DNA of 64,000 nt from Pseudomonas resinovorans NBRC 106553 (GCF_000412695.1 NC_021499.1:6221864-6285863), one strand, 5' to 3'; shown: positions 26,417 to 35,476, numbered from the stretch's first letter. Numbers and translations are program-made. Notes: generated by a model from the sequence alone, not told the origin.

Positions 26417-26438
26417 CGCGGGGCCGAAAGGCCCCGCG
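26417..26438 (-). terminator. GC hairpin downstream of the copper operon
   Basis: The stem CGCGGGGCC / GGCCCCGCG with a GAAA tetraloop begins 7 bp past the stop of the copper chaperone gene. There is no clear T-run on the minus strand, so it is a 3' hairpin that may not terminate strongly. Confidence 0.45.
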
Positions 26439-26444
26439 GGACGA

Positions 26445-26915
26445 TCAGTGCTGGTGCTCGGCGGAGCCCGACGGCGCCTGCTTCTGCACGTGGACTTCCA
26501 CCTCGAGGTCGCCCGCCTGCTGGAAGTGCAGGGTCATGGGGAACTTGTCGCCATCGTTCAGCGGCTGCTTCAGGCCGAACATCATCAGGTGGTAGCCGCC
26601 CTGTTCCAGACGCACCTCGCCGCCGGCGGGGATCTCCAGGCCGCCCGGCACCTGTTGCATCTTCATCATGCCGTCCTTGTGCAGGTGCTCATGGATCTCG
26701 GTCTTGCCGGCGCGGGCGGTATCGGCCCCGAGCAATTTGTCGCCAGCGCTACCCTTGTTGTGGATAACCAGGTAGGCGGCGCCGTTAGGGGATACCGCGG
26801 GCACGGCCAGCGCCCAGGGGTGTTCGATATGCAGGGTCCCCAGATTGTAATCATGGGCGGCCAGGGTGCCGGAAAAGCTCAGCAGGGCCCCCAGGGCCAG
26901 CAATGTCTTGCGCAT
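26445..26915 (-). CDS. Periplasmic copper chaperone PCu(A)C
   Basis: A 156-residue protein with a signal peptide (MRKTLLALGALLSFSGTLAA) and a PCu(A)C/DUF461 domain that delivers Cu(I) to cytochrome oxidase. Copper ligands are visible as HLHKDGMMKM and the later HLM in GGYHLMMFG. A His-rich tail (GSAEHQH) ends it. ATG 26915 has TGGAGT upstream. It is the last gene of a three-gene operon with a PepSY membrane protein and a DUF2946 protein. Confidence 0.92.
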   Translation of the reverse strand: MRKTLLALGALLSFSGTLAAHDYNLGTLHIEHPWALAVPAVSPNGAAYLVIHNKGSAGDKLLGADTARAGKTEIHEHLHKDGMMKMQQVPGGLEIPAGGEVRLEQGGYHLMMFGLKQPLNDGDKFPMTLHFQQAGDLEVEVHVQKQAPSGSAEHQH

Positions 26916-27013
26916 GTCGGAACTCCATTCATTCGATTGTCTGGCACCCGCCCCCGGCGGGCACCGATTGCACTCCATCGCGGGCGCGGCGGCGCCGCGC
27001 CTGCATCGCCGAT

Positions 27014-28387
27014 CTAACCGGCCACCACCTTGCTGCCGCCAAGACGCGACAGCACCAGCCAGTCCAGCGCCCACACCGCCAACAGGGACAGCCCCACCAG
27101 CGGGAAGGCCAGACCAAGGCCGATCATGATCACCACGGCGGTTTTCCACAACGGCAGGTCGTGGCGCAGCGGCGGCACGCCGAAACTGCCCTGTGGGCGA
27201 CGCTTCCACCACATCACCAGGCCGCTCACCGCACTGAGCAGGATCAGCAGGCAGACGCCGAGCATCAGCAACTGGTTGAGCAGGCCGAAGAACTTGCCTT
27301 CGTGCAGCACCACGCCCATCTCCACGCTTTTCGCCACCAGGCCGTAGTCCTGCCAGCGGATGTCGGCCAGTACCTTGCCGCTGTACTGGTCGAGGTGCAG
27401 GGTGGCGTCGTTGCGCGGGTCATCGGCGAACACCGCGATGCTGAAAACCCCGGTGGCATCGGCCGGCAGGGTGATGCTGTAACCCGGCACCACACCACGT
27501 TCACGGGCGATATCCACAACCTGTTGCAGCGCTACCTGGCCGCCCTGGGCGCTCATGCCAGCCATGTCATGGCCCTTGTGCGCAGCATGGGGATCGGAAA
27601 CCGGCAGCGGAGTGTTTTCCACCGCCCAGGCCACGGTCTGGTCGGCCGCGGTGTTCAGGCTGCGGGCCTGCTGGTCGGACTTGGGCACCTCGTTCCACAT
27701 GGCGGCCGGGAAGCGATTCCAGACATCGGCGAATTTCTCGCCCCAGAAGCCGGTCCAGGTCATCCCGGTGAGCAGCATGAACAGCAGCAGCAAGGATCCC
27801 CAGAAACCGGTCACCGCATGCAGGTCACGCCAGAACAGGCGACCACGGCTGGCCAGACGCGGCCAGAACACACCGCGCAGCCCCTGGCCACGGGGCCACC
27901 AGAGGTAGAGGCCGGACACCACCAGGACGATGGCCCAGCCGGCGGCCAGTTCGATCAGGCGGTCGCCGAAGGTGCCGATCAACAGGGTGCCGTGCAGCGA
28001 GCGGGCAATGGCCTGCAGGTTGTTCTGTGCGTCCTGGGTGCCCAGCACCTTGCCGCTGTATGGGTCGACGAAGAGATTGGTCTTGCGCCCGTCGAGGCTG
28101 GCGACGAACTGCGCGCTGTGCTCGGCGTCCACCGGCGGCAGGTACTGGCTGACGCCGGCCTGTGGATAAGCCAGCTTCAGCTTCTCCAGTTGCTGGTCGG
28201 CGGTGAGCGCCTGGCCCACCGGGCGCACCTGCATCAGGTCGCTGTAGAGCAGGTTGTCCAGCTGCGGCTTGAACAGGTAGATGCCGCCGGTGACCGCCAG
28301 CATGATCATGAAGGGGATGACGAACAGCCCGGCATAGAAATGCCAGCGCCACGCCAGGTTGTAAAAGGAGACAGTGTTCTTCGACAT
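27014..28387 (-). CDS. PepSY-associated TM domain protein
   Basis: A 457-residue inner-membrane protein with four main hydrophobic segments: about residues 10-35 (FYAGLFVIPFMIMLAVTGGIY), 140-165, 190-215 and 365-390, plus a C-terminal pair at about 415-450. Periplasmic PepSY domains show as YSGKVLGTQ and YSGKVLADIRW. Such proteins are linked to iron or copper uptake and possibly reduce metals. A His/Met cluster (DPHAAHKGHDMAGM) fits copper. ATG 28387 follows AGGGAG. Confidence 0.88.
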   Translation of the reverse strand: MSKNTVSFYNLAWRWHFYAGLFVIPFMIMLAVTGGIYLFKPQLDNLLYSDLMQVRPVGQALTADQQLEKLKLAYPQAGVSQYLPPVDAEHSAQFVASLDGRKTNLFVDPYSGKVLGTQDAQNNLQAIARSLHGTLLIGTFGDRLIELAAGWAIVLVVSGLYLWWPRGQGLRGVFWPRLASRGRLFWRDLHAVTGFWGSLLLLFMLLTGMTWTGFWGEKFADVWNRFPAAMWNEVPKSDQQARSLNTAADQTVAWAVENTPLPVSDPHAAHKGHDMAGMSAQGGQVALQQVVDIARERGVVPGYSITLPADATGVFSIAVFADDPRNDATLHLDQYSGKVLADIRWQDYGLVAKSVEMGVVLHEGKFFGLLNQLLMLGVCLLILLSAVSGLVMWWKRRPQGSFGVPPLRHDLPLWKTAVVIMIGLGLAFPLVGLSLLAVWALDWLVLSRLGGSKVVAG

Positions 28388-28472
28388 TGTCGTGCTCCCT
28401 GAGAAACCGATGGTCCGCGCGGGCATGCCGGATCGTCCGGCTGCAGGCGCAAAGCGGAAAGGGGTATCTGGA

Positions 28473-28856
28473 TCAGGAAAGCAGGGCGGGAGGAGCGCGG
28501 GTCAGGGCGCCGGGGAAGACCGCGCGACTGCCGTGGCCGGACTGGGTCGCGGGCGTTGGCGGCGCAGTGGTCAGGTCGGCCAGGTCTAGCCCATGGAGGG
28601 TATCTGGGCTCAGGGCCGGGGAGTTGAAGAGCAGCGTGCAGTAACCGCACTTGGCCCAGGACATCTCGTGCCCGGGCATTGTCGAATCGTGACCCGGCGC
28701 GCTGTGCTCGGTGGCACACGCCAGTTCGTCCATCCATCCCGGCACGCCGGCCTGCCCCATCTCCCGCGCCTGGGACACCAGCGGACCGACGAGCACCAGC
28801 AGCATGGCCAGAAGGCCAAGCCAGGCACCACGTTGTCGAACTCTGCCGTAGGTCAC
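28473..28856 (-). CDS. DUF2946 family protein (copper-operon associated)
   Basis: A 127-residue protein with an N-terminal hydrophobic signal or anchor (AWLGLLAMLLVLVGPLVSQ) and a candidate metal site (HSAPGHDSTMPGHEMSWAKC, then CGYC). DUF2946 members typically sit beside copper TonB receptors and PepSY proteins. The start is GTG 28856, the only start giving the signal segment. It is first in the operon with the PepSY and PCu(A)C genes. No TonB receptor is present here. Confidence 0.78.
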   Translation of the reverse strand: MTYGRVRQRGAWLGLLAMLLVLVGPLVSQAREMGQAGVPGWMDELACATEHSAPGHDSTMPGHEMSWAKCGYCTLLFNSPALSPDTLHGLDLADLTTAPPTPATQSGHGSRAVFPGALTRAPPALLS

Positions 28857-29042
28857 GGGAAGGTTCCATGCCGGTCGATGGGGGCGCCTATGCTAGCCGC
28901 CCGTCTGGGTTGAAGCCTAGCCGCTGGGACAGAACGCCGCAGGCCGACTACCCGCCAATTGCCACCGTTCGGCAGCGACAAGACAACGTCTTCGGGCGAT
29001 GCCAGAATCCAGGCGTCGGAAAGCGGGCCCGGGAGGGCCTCG

Positions 29043-30578
29043 ATGGAAACCCTCTACTTCTCCCCCATGCTGCTCGGGCTCAACCTGATGCTCGCCAGCG
29101 CAATCGCCTGCACCGGCCTCTGGTACTTCTCGCGACCTTATCCCGGTCCTGGATTCTGGATGGCCGGGGCCTGGACCCTGATCCTCGGCATCCTGTTGTT
29201 CATGGGATTCATGGCCAGCGGCAGCCCGCTCCTCAATGTGCTGGGCAACGCCACCCAACTGGCCGGCGAAGCCATCCTGCTGCTCGGCGTGTTCCGCTTC
29301 CTCGGCCTGCCGCCTCCGTACTGGACAGTGCCGGCCAGCGCTGGCGCCATGGCCCTGGTGAACAGTTGGTACTGGTACAGCCCGATCAACACCGAACTGA
29401 TGGTCGCGATCTACGCGGTCATCGGTGGCGTCCTGCCGCTGCAGGCCTGCCACGCCCTGCTGGTCGAGCGCCGTGAGCCGGCGCTGCGTAGCGCGCGGCT
29501 ATTCGTTGGCATCACCCTGCTGGGCTACGCACTGGTGACGCTGCTGCGCGCGGCAGTCGGCGTGCATGACTGGTTGCAGCAGGTGGAGCACGCGGACGTC
29601 ACCCGTTCGGTGAGCTACCTGCTGCCGTACAACTTCGGCATCCCGCTCTGGGTCATCGCCCTGGTGGGCCTGGCGCTGATGACCATGCGCCGCATTCTCC
29701 TGGACAGCCAGCGCCACGCCCAGGAAGCCCACGCCAGTGCGCACCGCTTCGAACGTCTGATGGGCGTGGCGAACGCCGGCATGCTCGTGGTGGAAGACGG
29801 CCGCATCCTCGACGCCAACCCGATGCTCGAACAGCTCTTCGCCCGGCGCCGGGACCAACTCCTCGGCCAGCCCCTGGCGAAGCTGCTGGACGACGACGAA
29901 GCGCCGTTGCTGCACCAACTGCTGCAACGGGCTGACGGCCGCCCCCACGATCTCCAGGCGCGGCGCGGGGATGGCGACGGTTTCCCGGCGGAAGTGGCGG
30001 TCGCCGCCCTGGACGATTCACAGCAGCGGCTGGTGGAGATCCGCGACGTCAGCCATCGCAAGGCTCTGGAGCTGCAACTGCTGCACCTGGCAACCACTGA
30101 TCCGCTGACCGGGGCGCTCAACCGCCGCGCCTTCGAAGAGCGCGCCGAACAGGAGCTGCAAAGGGCGCGACGGCAGAATTCGCCACTCTGCCTGGCCCTG
30201 CTGGACCTGGACCATTTCAAGGCAATCAACGACCGCCACGGCCACCAGGTGGGCGACGAGGTACTGCGCCGGTTCAGCCAGCTCTGCCAGCAGCAGGCAC
30301 GGCGCACCGATCTGTTCGCCCGCCATGGCGGCGAGGAGTTCATCTTCCTGCTGCCGGACACCAACGCCGAATCCGCCCGCCACCTGCTGGAGCGCCTGCG
30401 CATCGCGCTGCAGGGCCTGGAGATCGATGCGCCGGGCGGCCCCGTCCGGGTCAGCGTGAGCATCGGCCTGGCCAGCGTCGGCGCCCACGACGATCTGCAC
30501 CATCTGCAGGGCGTGGCCGACGCCGCGCTTTATCGGGCCAAGCAACTGGGACGAAACCGCGTCGAACTGGCCCTCTGA
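29043..30578 (+). CDS. Membrane diguanylate cyclase (PAS-GGDEF)
   Basis: A 511-residue protein with about six or seven hydrophobic segments in residues 8-210. A PAS-like domain (about 230-340) and a GGDEF domain (about 345-510) follow. The active site is GGEEF, and an RxxD inhibitory site (RRTD) lies five residues before it, so this should be a working, product-inhibited c-di-GMP synthase. ATG 29043 has GGAGGGCC upstream. It is divergent from the copper operon. The signal sensed is unknown. Confidence 0.9.
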   Translation: METLYFSPMLLGLNLMLASAIACTGLWYFSRPYPGPGFWMAGAWTLILGILLFMGFMASGSPLLNVLGNATQLAGEAILLLGVFRFLGLPPPYWTVPASAGAMALVNSWYWYSPINTELMVAIYAVIGGVLPLQACHALLVERREPALRSARLFVGITLLGYALVTLLRAAVGVHDWLQQVEHADVTRSVSYLLPYNFGIPLWVIALVGLALMTMRRILLDSQRHAQEAHASAHRFERLMGVANAGMLVVEDGRILDANPMLEQLFARRRDQLLGQPLAKLLDDDEAPLLHQLLQRADGRPHDLQARRGDGDGFPAEVAVAALDDSQQRLVEIRDVSHRKALELQLLHLATTDPLTGALNRRAFEERAEQELQRARRQNSPLCLALLDLDHFKAINDRHGHQVGDEVLRRFSQLCQQQARRTDLFARHGGEEFIFLLPDTNAESARHLLERLRIALQGLEIDAPGGPVRVSVSIGLASVGAHDDLHHLQGVADAALYRAKQLGRNRVELAL

Positions 30579-30625
30579 AATCGCCAGGGATGGTTTAAGC
30601 TTGGGCTGAACTGTCTGGAGTGATC

Positions 30626-31030
30626 ATGCTGAGCCTGGCCGACGTTTTCCTGCTGATGTTGTTCGCCGCCGGCGCGGCCTGGCTATGGCGCGGTCATGGC
30701 GTGCGCGAGCGCGCCCTGGCCTTGGCCAAGCAACACTGCGCGCGACTCGATGTGGAGCTGCTGGACGGCAACGTCGCCTTCCGCCGCCTGGCCGTGGTGC
30801 GCGACGCCAAGGGCAATCGCCGGCTGGCGCGGGTCTACGGCTTCGAGTTCACCGTCACCGGCGAGCAGCGCCTGACCGGCAGCATCCAGATGTTCGGCAA
30901 CCACCTGGGCCGCATCGACCTCGAGGCCCACCCCTTCCATGCCGACGCCCAGCATGAGGGCAAGGTGGTGGTGCTGAACGAGTGGCGGCGCAACCACCCC
31001 CGGCCCGACGAACAACGTCGGGTGGACTGA
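30626..31030 (+). CDS. DUF3301 family protein
   Basis: A 134-residue protein with one N-terminal transmembrane segment (VFLLMLFAAGAAWLW) and a conserved DUF3301 body (CARLDVELLDGNVAFRRLAV, RVYGFEFTVTGEQRLTGSI). The function is unknown. ATG 30626 is preferred over an in-frame GTG at 30620 because GGAG lies at the proper distance. It lies 47 bp downstream of the cyclase gene on the same strand and may be co-transcribed with it. Confidence 0.85.
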   Translation: MLSLADVFLLMLFAAGAAWLWRGHGVRERALALAKQHCARLDVELLDGNVAFRRLAVVRDAKGNRRLARVYGFEFTVTGEQRLTGSIQMFGNHLGRIDLEAHPFHADAQHEGKVVVLNEWRRNHPRPDEQRRVD

Positions 31031-31039
31031 CCCCCAGAC

Positions 31040-31156
31040 TTATCCACCGGTAGGCCGCCAGATACGTACTTCTACGCCATGCCTGGCCAGCACCAGCGAC
31101 CAATCACCCAGATCTGTGGACAACTTCCTGCGTTCAGGCTCCCGGCCACCGCTCAT
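31040..31156 (-). CDS. Candidate 38-residue protein coupled to the hydrolase gene
   Basis: A short frame (MSGGREPERRKLSTDLGDW, then SLVLARHGVEVRIWRPTGG) whose ATG overlaps the hydrolase stop as ATGA, the usual arrangement of translationally coupled genes. Codon bias is weaker than in the neighbouring genes and I recognise no family. The overlap is the only positive evidence, so it could be a chance frame. Confidence 0.3.
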   Translation of the reverse strand: MSGGREPERRKLSTDLGDWSLVLARHGVEVRIWRPTGG

Positions 31157-32031
31157 GGAGCGCGGTTGAGGAACTCGGCTACGCGCTCGGCGCTGGCCTG
31201 TGGATATTCCTGCATGAAGCAGTGACCGCCCTCCACCACCTGCGCACTGACATGACCGTTGGCCGCGCACAGGCGCGCCACCGACTTGGCGACGAAGGGA
31301 TAGCTGTGCTGGCCATGGAGGATCAGGGTTGGCGTGACGATACGCCCCAGGGACGGCCACAGACGCTTGGGAAAGGAACTGAAGATTTCCGCCTCCCGGC
31401 TCGGCCGGCACTTCAACTCGACGCCGTTATCCACAGCCTTGATGGCGTGATCCACATAGGCTTGCAGGGCGTCTTCGGTCCAGCCCTTGAAGATGCCGCG
31501 CCCATGCAGGGCCTTCCACGCAGCCTGGTGATCGCTCCAGTGGTTGCGCCGAGCCCGCGCGCGGCTGGCCATGGTGGTGCGGCGGTGCAGGCCAAGGACC
31601 TCGGAGAAGGCCATCACGCCGATCATGGCCGGGGTGAAGATCACCGGGTCGAGCAGCACGGCGCGGCTGAACAGGTGCGGATGGCGGGCCAGGATCAGGC
31701 TGCTCAAGACACCGCCGAAACTGTGTCCCAGCGCCAGCCTGGGCACCTCGCCGAATTGCCCGCGCCCGGCCTCGAAAGCTTCCACCGCAAGCTCCGCGTT
31801 GCGGTTCCAGCCGAGGAAGCGCCCACCATGATCGCTGTCGCCGTGACCCTGGATATCGCAGAGCCAGAGGTCGAAGTCCGCGGCCAGCCGCTCCAGCAGC
31901 GGGGTATAGGTCCGGCCACAGAAGCCGTTGCCGTGGAGGAAGTGCAACAGCGGTTTGCCGGAGGCCGGCGTGTGCCAGCCGCGCAGGGTGAATCCGGCGG
32001 AAGAAGAGTGGGACCAGGGGAACAATTGCAT
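31153..32031 (-). CDS. Alpha/beta hydrolase
   Basis: A 292-residue alpha/beta-hydrolase-fold protein. The oxyanion region is LLHFLHGNGFCGRTYTPLLE, the nucleophile elbow GHSFGG (about residue 104) and the catalytic histidine is probably in VVEGGHCFMQEYP near the C-terminus. The substrate is unknown. It is probably cytoplasmic, as no signal is seen. ATG 32031 (MQLFPWSHSS) is preferred over an upstream in-frame start. It is divergent from mifS. Confidence 0.85.
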   Translation of the reverse strand: MQLFPWSHSSSAGFTLRGWHTPASGKPLLHFLHGNGFCGRTYTPLLERLAADFDLWLCDIQGHGDSDHGGRFLGWNRNAELAVEAFEAGRGQFGEVPRLALGHSFGGVLSSLILARHPHLFSRAVLLDPVIFTPAMIGVMAFSEVLGLHRRTTMASRARARRNHWSDHQAAWKALHGRGIFKGWTEDALQAYVDHAIKAVDNGVELKCRPSREAEIFSSFPKRLWPSLGRIVTPTLILHGQHSYPFVAKSVARLCAANGHVSAQVVEGGHCFMQEYPQASAERVAEFLNRAP

Positions 32032-32144
32032 CGAACGTGCCTCGATTTGACTACGCCAAAGTGTATCTCCTGACAACCGGCAACAGCAGGGGGCGCTTGC
32101 CGATCGTGCTATCGTCGGCGCCTTCGACCCACGGACACCCCGCC

Positions 32145-33905
32145 TTGATCTCCCGATCCTTGCGTATCGCCCTGCTGATCCTGCTGCTGCTCGCGGGCCT
32201 GTTCCTGGCGATGCACCTGGCCGGCCGCCAGGCCGAGCGCCAGGCCCTGCGGGATGAGGCCGAGCAGGCGCGGGAGCAGTTGTCGCTCTACGCCGGCAGC
32301 CTGCGCACCCTGATCGATCGCTTCCGCGCCCTCCCCGCCGTGCTGGCCCTGGACCCCGAGATACGCTCGATTCTCCAGGGACCTGTGGACAACCACTTGC
32401 AACACCAGCTCAACCTCAAGCTGGAAACCATGAACCGCGCCGCCGGCTCCACCACCCTGGAGCTGCTGGACCGCGACGGCCTCGCCGTGGCCGCCAGCAA
32501 CTGGCGCTCGCCCACCAGCTACGTCGGTCACAACTACGGCTTCCGCCCGTACTTCAGTGAAGCCCGCAGCCATGGCAGCGGGCGCTTCTACGGCGTCGGC
32601 GTGGTCAGCGGGATCCCCGGTTACTTCCTCGCCAGCGCGGTGCGCGGCGCCAACGACGAGTTCATCGGCACCCTGGTGGTGAAGCTGGAATTCCCCGAGC
32701 TGGAGCAGGAATGGGGCCAGCGCCCGGACATCATCCTGGTCAGCGACGCCCGTGGCGTGGTGTTCATCGCCAACCATCCGGGCTGGCGCTACCGCGAGCT
32801 GAAGCCCATCTCTGCCGATGACCGCCGCGAGATGGCCGCCACCCGGCAATACGACAAGCAACCCCTGGCGCCACTTATCCACAGCACCCTGCAGGACTTT
32901 GGCGAAGGCAGCCGACTGGCCCGTGTCGACGGCCCGGGCGGCCGCGCCGACTTCCTCTGGGAAAGCCTGCCGCTACCCAGCGAAGGCTGGACGCTGCATC
33001 TGCTGCGTACCCCGCAGGAGGCAGCCAGCAGCGCCCGCACCGCCAGCCTGGCCGCCGCCGGTGCCTGGCTGGCGCTGTACTTCCTCGGCCTGTTCCTGCA
33101 CCAGCGCTGGCGCGTGGCGCGCATCCGCCAGCGCAGCCGGGAAGAACTGGAGCAACTGGTGGAACAGCGCACCGCCGCCCTGCGCACCGCCCAGGACGGA
33201 TTGATCCAGGCGGCCAAGCTCGCGGCCCTGGGGCAGATGTCCACAGCCCTGGCCCATGAGATCAACCAGCCCCTCACCGCGCTGCAGATGCATCTGGCCA
33301 GCCTGCGCCTGATGCTCGCCAACGGCCAGCTGGAGCAGGCGCACAAGGCCCTGGGGCGTCACGACGAGCTGCTGCAGCGCATGGCCGCCCTCACCGGCCA
33401 CCTCAAGACCTACGCCCGCAAGACCCCCGGTGGCCTGCGCGAATGCCTGGAGCTGGGCGGCGTGGTGGAGAAAGCCCTGCAACTGCTGGCACCCAACCTG
33501 CGCGACGCGCAGGTGGCGATCAGCCAGGAGTTGAGCGTGCCGGCCTGGATCTCGGGCGACGCCATCCGCCTGGAGCAGGTGCTGGTCAACCTGCTGCGCA
33601 ACGCCCTGGATGCGGTGGCCGACGTGCCCAACCCGACGCTGTGGATAAGCCTGCGGCGGGAAAACGCCCACTGGCTGCTGGAAGTGGCCGACAATGGCGG
33701 TGGCATCGGCGAATCGGCCCTGCCGCAGGTGTTCGACCCCTTCTTCACCACCAAGCCGGCGGGTGCCGGCCTGGGCATCGGACTGGCGGTGTCCTACGCC
33801 ATCGTCCATGAACTGGGCGGCACCCTGAGCGCCGCCAACCAAGGCGCGGGTGCGGTGTTCACCCTGCGCCTGCCTGTGGATAAAGCCAGAGAGGAACAGC
33901 CATGA
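32145..33905 (+). CDS. mifS: Sensor histidine kinase MifS
   Basis: A membrane sensor kinase. TM1 (LRIALLILLLLAGLFLAMHL) is followed by a periplasmic double-Cache-like domain, TM2 (LAAAGAWLALYFLGLFL), a coiled coil, the H box LAHEINQPLTAL and the ATPase boxes NLLRNALDAV, DNGGGIG and GLGIGLAVSY. It belongs to the DctB-like family and is the MifS partner of MifR in alpha-ketoglutarate use. An open frame from GTG 32037 exists. I prefer TTG 32145, because the longer start leaves no promoter space beside the divergent hydrolase gene. Confidence 0.87.
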   Translation: MISRSLRIALLILLLLAGLFLAMHLAGRQAERQALRDEAEQAREQLSLYAGSLRTLIDRFRALPAVLALDPEIRSILQGPVDNHLQHQLNLKLETMNRAAGSTTLELLDRDGLAVAASNWRSPTSYVGHNYGFRPYFSEARSHGSGRFYGVGVVSGIPGYFLASAVRGANDEFIGTLVVKLEFPELEQEWGQRPDIILVSDARGVVFIANHPGWRYRELKPISADDRREMAATRQYDKQPLAPLIHSTLQDFGEGSRLARVDGPGGRADFLWESLPLPSEGWTLHLLRTPQEAASSARTASLAAAGAWLALYFLGLFLHQRWRVARIRQRSREELEQLVEQRTAALRTAQDGLIQAAKLAALGQMSTALAHEINQPLTALQMHLASLRLMLANGQLEQAHKALGRHDELLQRMAALTGHLKTYARKTPGGLRECLELGGVVEKALQLLAPNLRDAQVAISQELSVPAWISGDAIRLEQVLVNLLRNALDAVADVPNPTLWISLRRENAHWLLEVADNGGGIGESALPQVFDPFFTTKPAGAGLGIGLAVSYAIVHELGGTLSAANQGAGAVFTLRLPVDKAREEQP

Positions 33906-35242
33906 CAACCCAGGTGATCGTCGTCGACGATGAGGCGGCCATCCGTGAAGCCGTGCGTGAGTGGCTGGAGCTTTCTGGCTTCGAGGTGCGCGTGGAATCC
34001 AGCGCCGAGGATTGCCTGAAGCGCCTCGACGCCGACTTCCCCGGCGTGGTGATCAGCGACCTGCGGATGCCCGGCATGGATGGCATGGCCCTGCTCCAGG
34101 CGCTGCAAACGCTGGACCGCGAGCTGCCGCTGCTGATGATCACCGGCCATGGCGACGTGCCCCAGGCGGTGGAAGCCATGCGCCTGGGTGCCTACGACTT
34201 CATCGAGAAGCCCTTCACCCCCGAGCGCCTGCTGGAGAGCTTGCGCCGCGCCCTGGAGAAACGCCGGCTGGTGCAGGAAAACCGCCGCCTGCGGGTCCAG
34301 GTGGAGCTCAAGGACCAGCTCGACGGCCGCCTGCTGGGCGTGTCCCGGCCCATGGCGCAACTGCGGCGCCAGGTGCTGGACCTGGCTTCCACCCCGGTGA
34401 ACATCCTGCTGCGCGGCGACACCGGCGCCGGCAAGGAAATGGTCGCGCGCTGCCTGCACGACTTCGGCCCGCGCGCCGGCAAGCCCTTCGTGGCACTGAA
34501 CTGCGCGGCGATCCCGGAGAACCTCTTCGAGAGCGAACTGTTCGGCCATGAGAGCGGCGCCTTCACCGGCGCCCAGGGCAAACGCATCGGCAAGATCGAA
34601 CATGCCCATGGCGGCACCCTGTTCCTCGACGAGATCGAGAGCATGCCCCTGGCGCAGCAGGTCAAGCTCCTGCGGGTGTTGCAGGAGCAGCGCCTGGAGC
34701 GCCTGGGCTCGAACCAGAGCATCGCTGTGGATATCCGCGTGGTGGCGGCGACCAAGCCGGACCTGCGCGACGAGGTCCGCGCCGGGCGCTTCCGCGAGGA
34801 CCTGCTCTACCGGCTCAACGTCGCCGAGCTGCAACTGCCGGCCCTGCGTGAGCGGCGCGAGGACATCCCGCTGCTGTTCGAGCACTTCGCCCGCCAGGCC
34901 AGCGCGCGCCTGGGCCGCCCTCAGCCGACCCTGACCCCGGCGGAACTGGCGCAACTGCTGGCCCACGACTGGCCGGGCAACGTACGCGAACTGGCCAACG
35001 CCGCCGAACGCCATGTGCTGGGGTTATCCACAGGCCAGGCGGAACGCACCGAGGGCGAACCCTCCCTGGCCGAGCTGATGGAAACCTACGAGGCGCAATG
35101 CCTGCGCCAGGCCCTGGCGCGCAGCCAGGGCGACATCAAGGCGGTGATGGCCCTGCTGCAGCTGCCGCGCCGCACCCTCAACGAGAAGATGGTGCGCCAC
35201 GGCCTGGAGCGGGGCGAGTTCCTGCCCGGGGATGACCTGTAG
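33902..35242 (+). CDS. mifR: Sigma-54-dependent response regulator MifR
   Basis: A 446-residue NtrC-family regulator. The receiver domain carries the phospho-aspartate in VVISDLRMPGMDG. The AAA+ domain has Walker A GDTGAGKE, the sigma-54 contact loop GAFTGAQ and the Walker B region GGTLFLDEIES. A Fis-type helix-turn-helix ends it. It overlaps mifS by ATGA, a coupled pair. In P. aeruginosa, MifR with RpoN activates the alpha-ketoglutarate permease. Here that gene lies just downstream, with a sigma-54 promoter. Its stop codon lies inside the arm of a dispersed repeat. Confidence 0.92.
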   Translation: MTTQVIVVDDEAAIREAVREWLELSGFEVRVESSAEDCLKRLDADFPGVVISDLRMPGMDGMALLQALQTLDRELPLLMITGHGDVPQAVEAMRLGAYDFIEKPFTPERLLESLRRALEKRRLVQENRRLRVQVELKDQLDGRLLGVSRPMAQLRRQVLDLASTPVNILLRGDTGAGKEMVARCLHDFGPRAGKPFVALNCAAIPENLFESELFGHESGAFTGAQGKRIGKIEHAHGGTLFLDEIESMPLAQQVKLLRVLQEQRLERLGSNQSIAVDIRVVAATKPDLRDEVRAGRFREDLLYRLNVAELQLPALRERREDIPLLFEHFARQASARLGRPQPTLTPAELAQLLAHDWPGNVRELANAAERHVLGLSTGQAERTEGEPSLAELMETYEAQCLRQALARSQGDIKAVMALLQLPRRTLNEKMVRHGLERGEFLPGDDL

Positions 35243-35335
35243 GGGCGAATTCATTCGCCAAGGGCAGCATCGCTGCCCCACGACACATCGCATTGCGAAC
35301 CTTCGGTCCGCTTGGCGATAGAAATCGCCCCTACA
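35238..35335. repeat. Dispersed inverted repeat (TGTAGGGGCG... family), copy 2
   Basis: A 98-bp element with ends TGTAGGGGCG and CGCCCCTACA, an inverted copy of the element at 7261-7354. Its first bases overlap the mifR stop codon (TAG at 35240-35242), so the repeat end supplies the terminator codon. Confidence 0.75.
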
Positions 35336-35360
35336 GAATAATTTCCCCTTCCCGCCATCG

Positions 35361-35404
35361 GCGGAATCTTGCTCATGGCCCTACGGGCTTCGGCAGGATT
35401 CCGC
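35361..35404. promoter_or_regulatory. MifR enhancer (UAS) candidate upstream of kgtP
   Basis: Two inverted copies of the 12-mer GCGGAATCYTGC occur at 35361-35372 and, reversed, at 35393-35404. The pair is centred about 80 bp upstream of the sigma-54 -24 element, the normal location for an NtrC-type activator. Assignment to MifR rests on position and gene context. Confidence 0.6.
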
Positions 35405-35459
35405 GCATGAACCTCGCATTTTCCCGCTGAAACCCCTCTATTCCGGCACTTTCCGCCCC

Positions 35460-35476
35460 TGGCACAGCTCCTGCTA
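35460..35476 (+). promoter_or_regulatory. Sigma-54 promoter of kgtP
   Basis: TGGCACAGCTCCTGCTA has the -24 GG and -12 GC elements 10 bp apart, matching TGGCAC-n5-TTGC[AT] except at one base. It is 67 bp upstream of the kgtP start and downstream of the inverted-repeat enhancer candidate. Confidence 0.75.
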
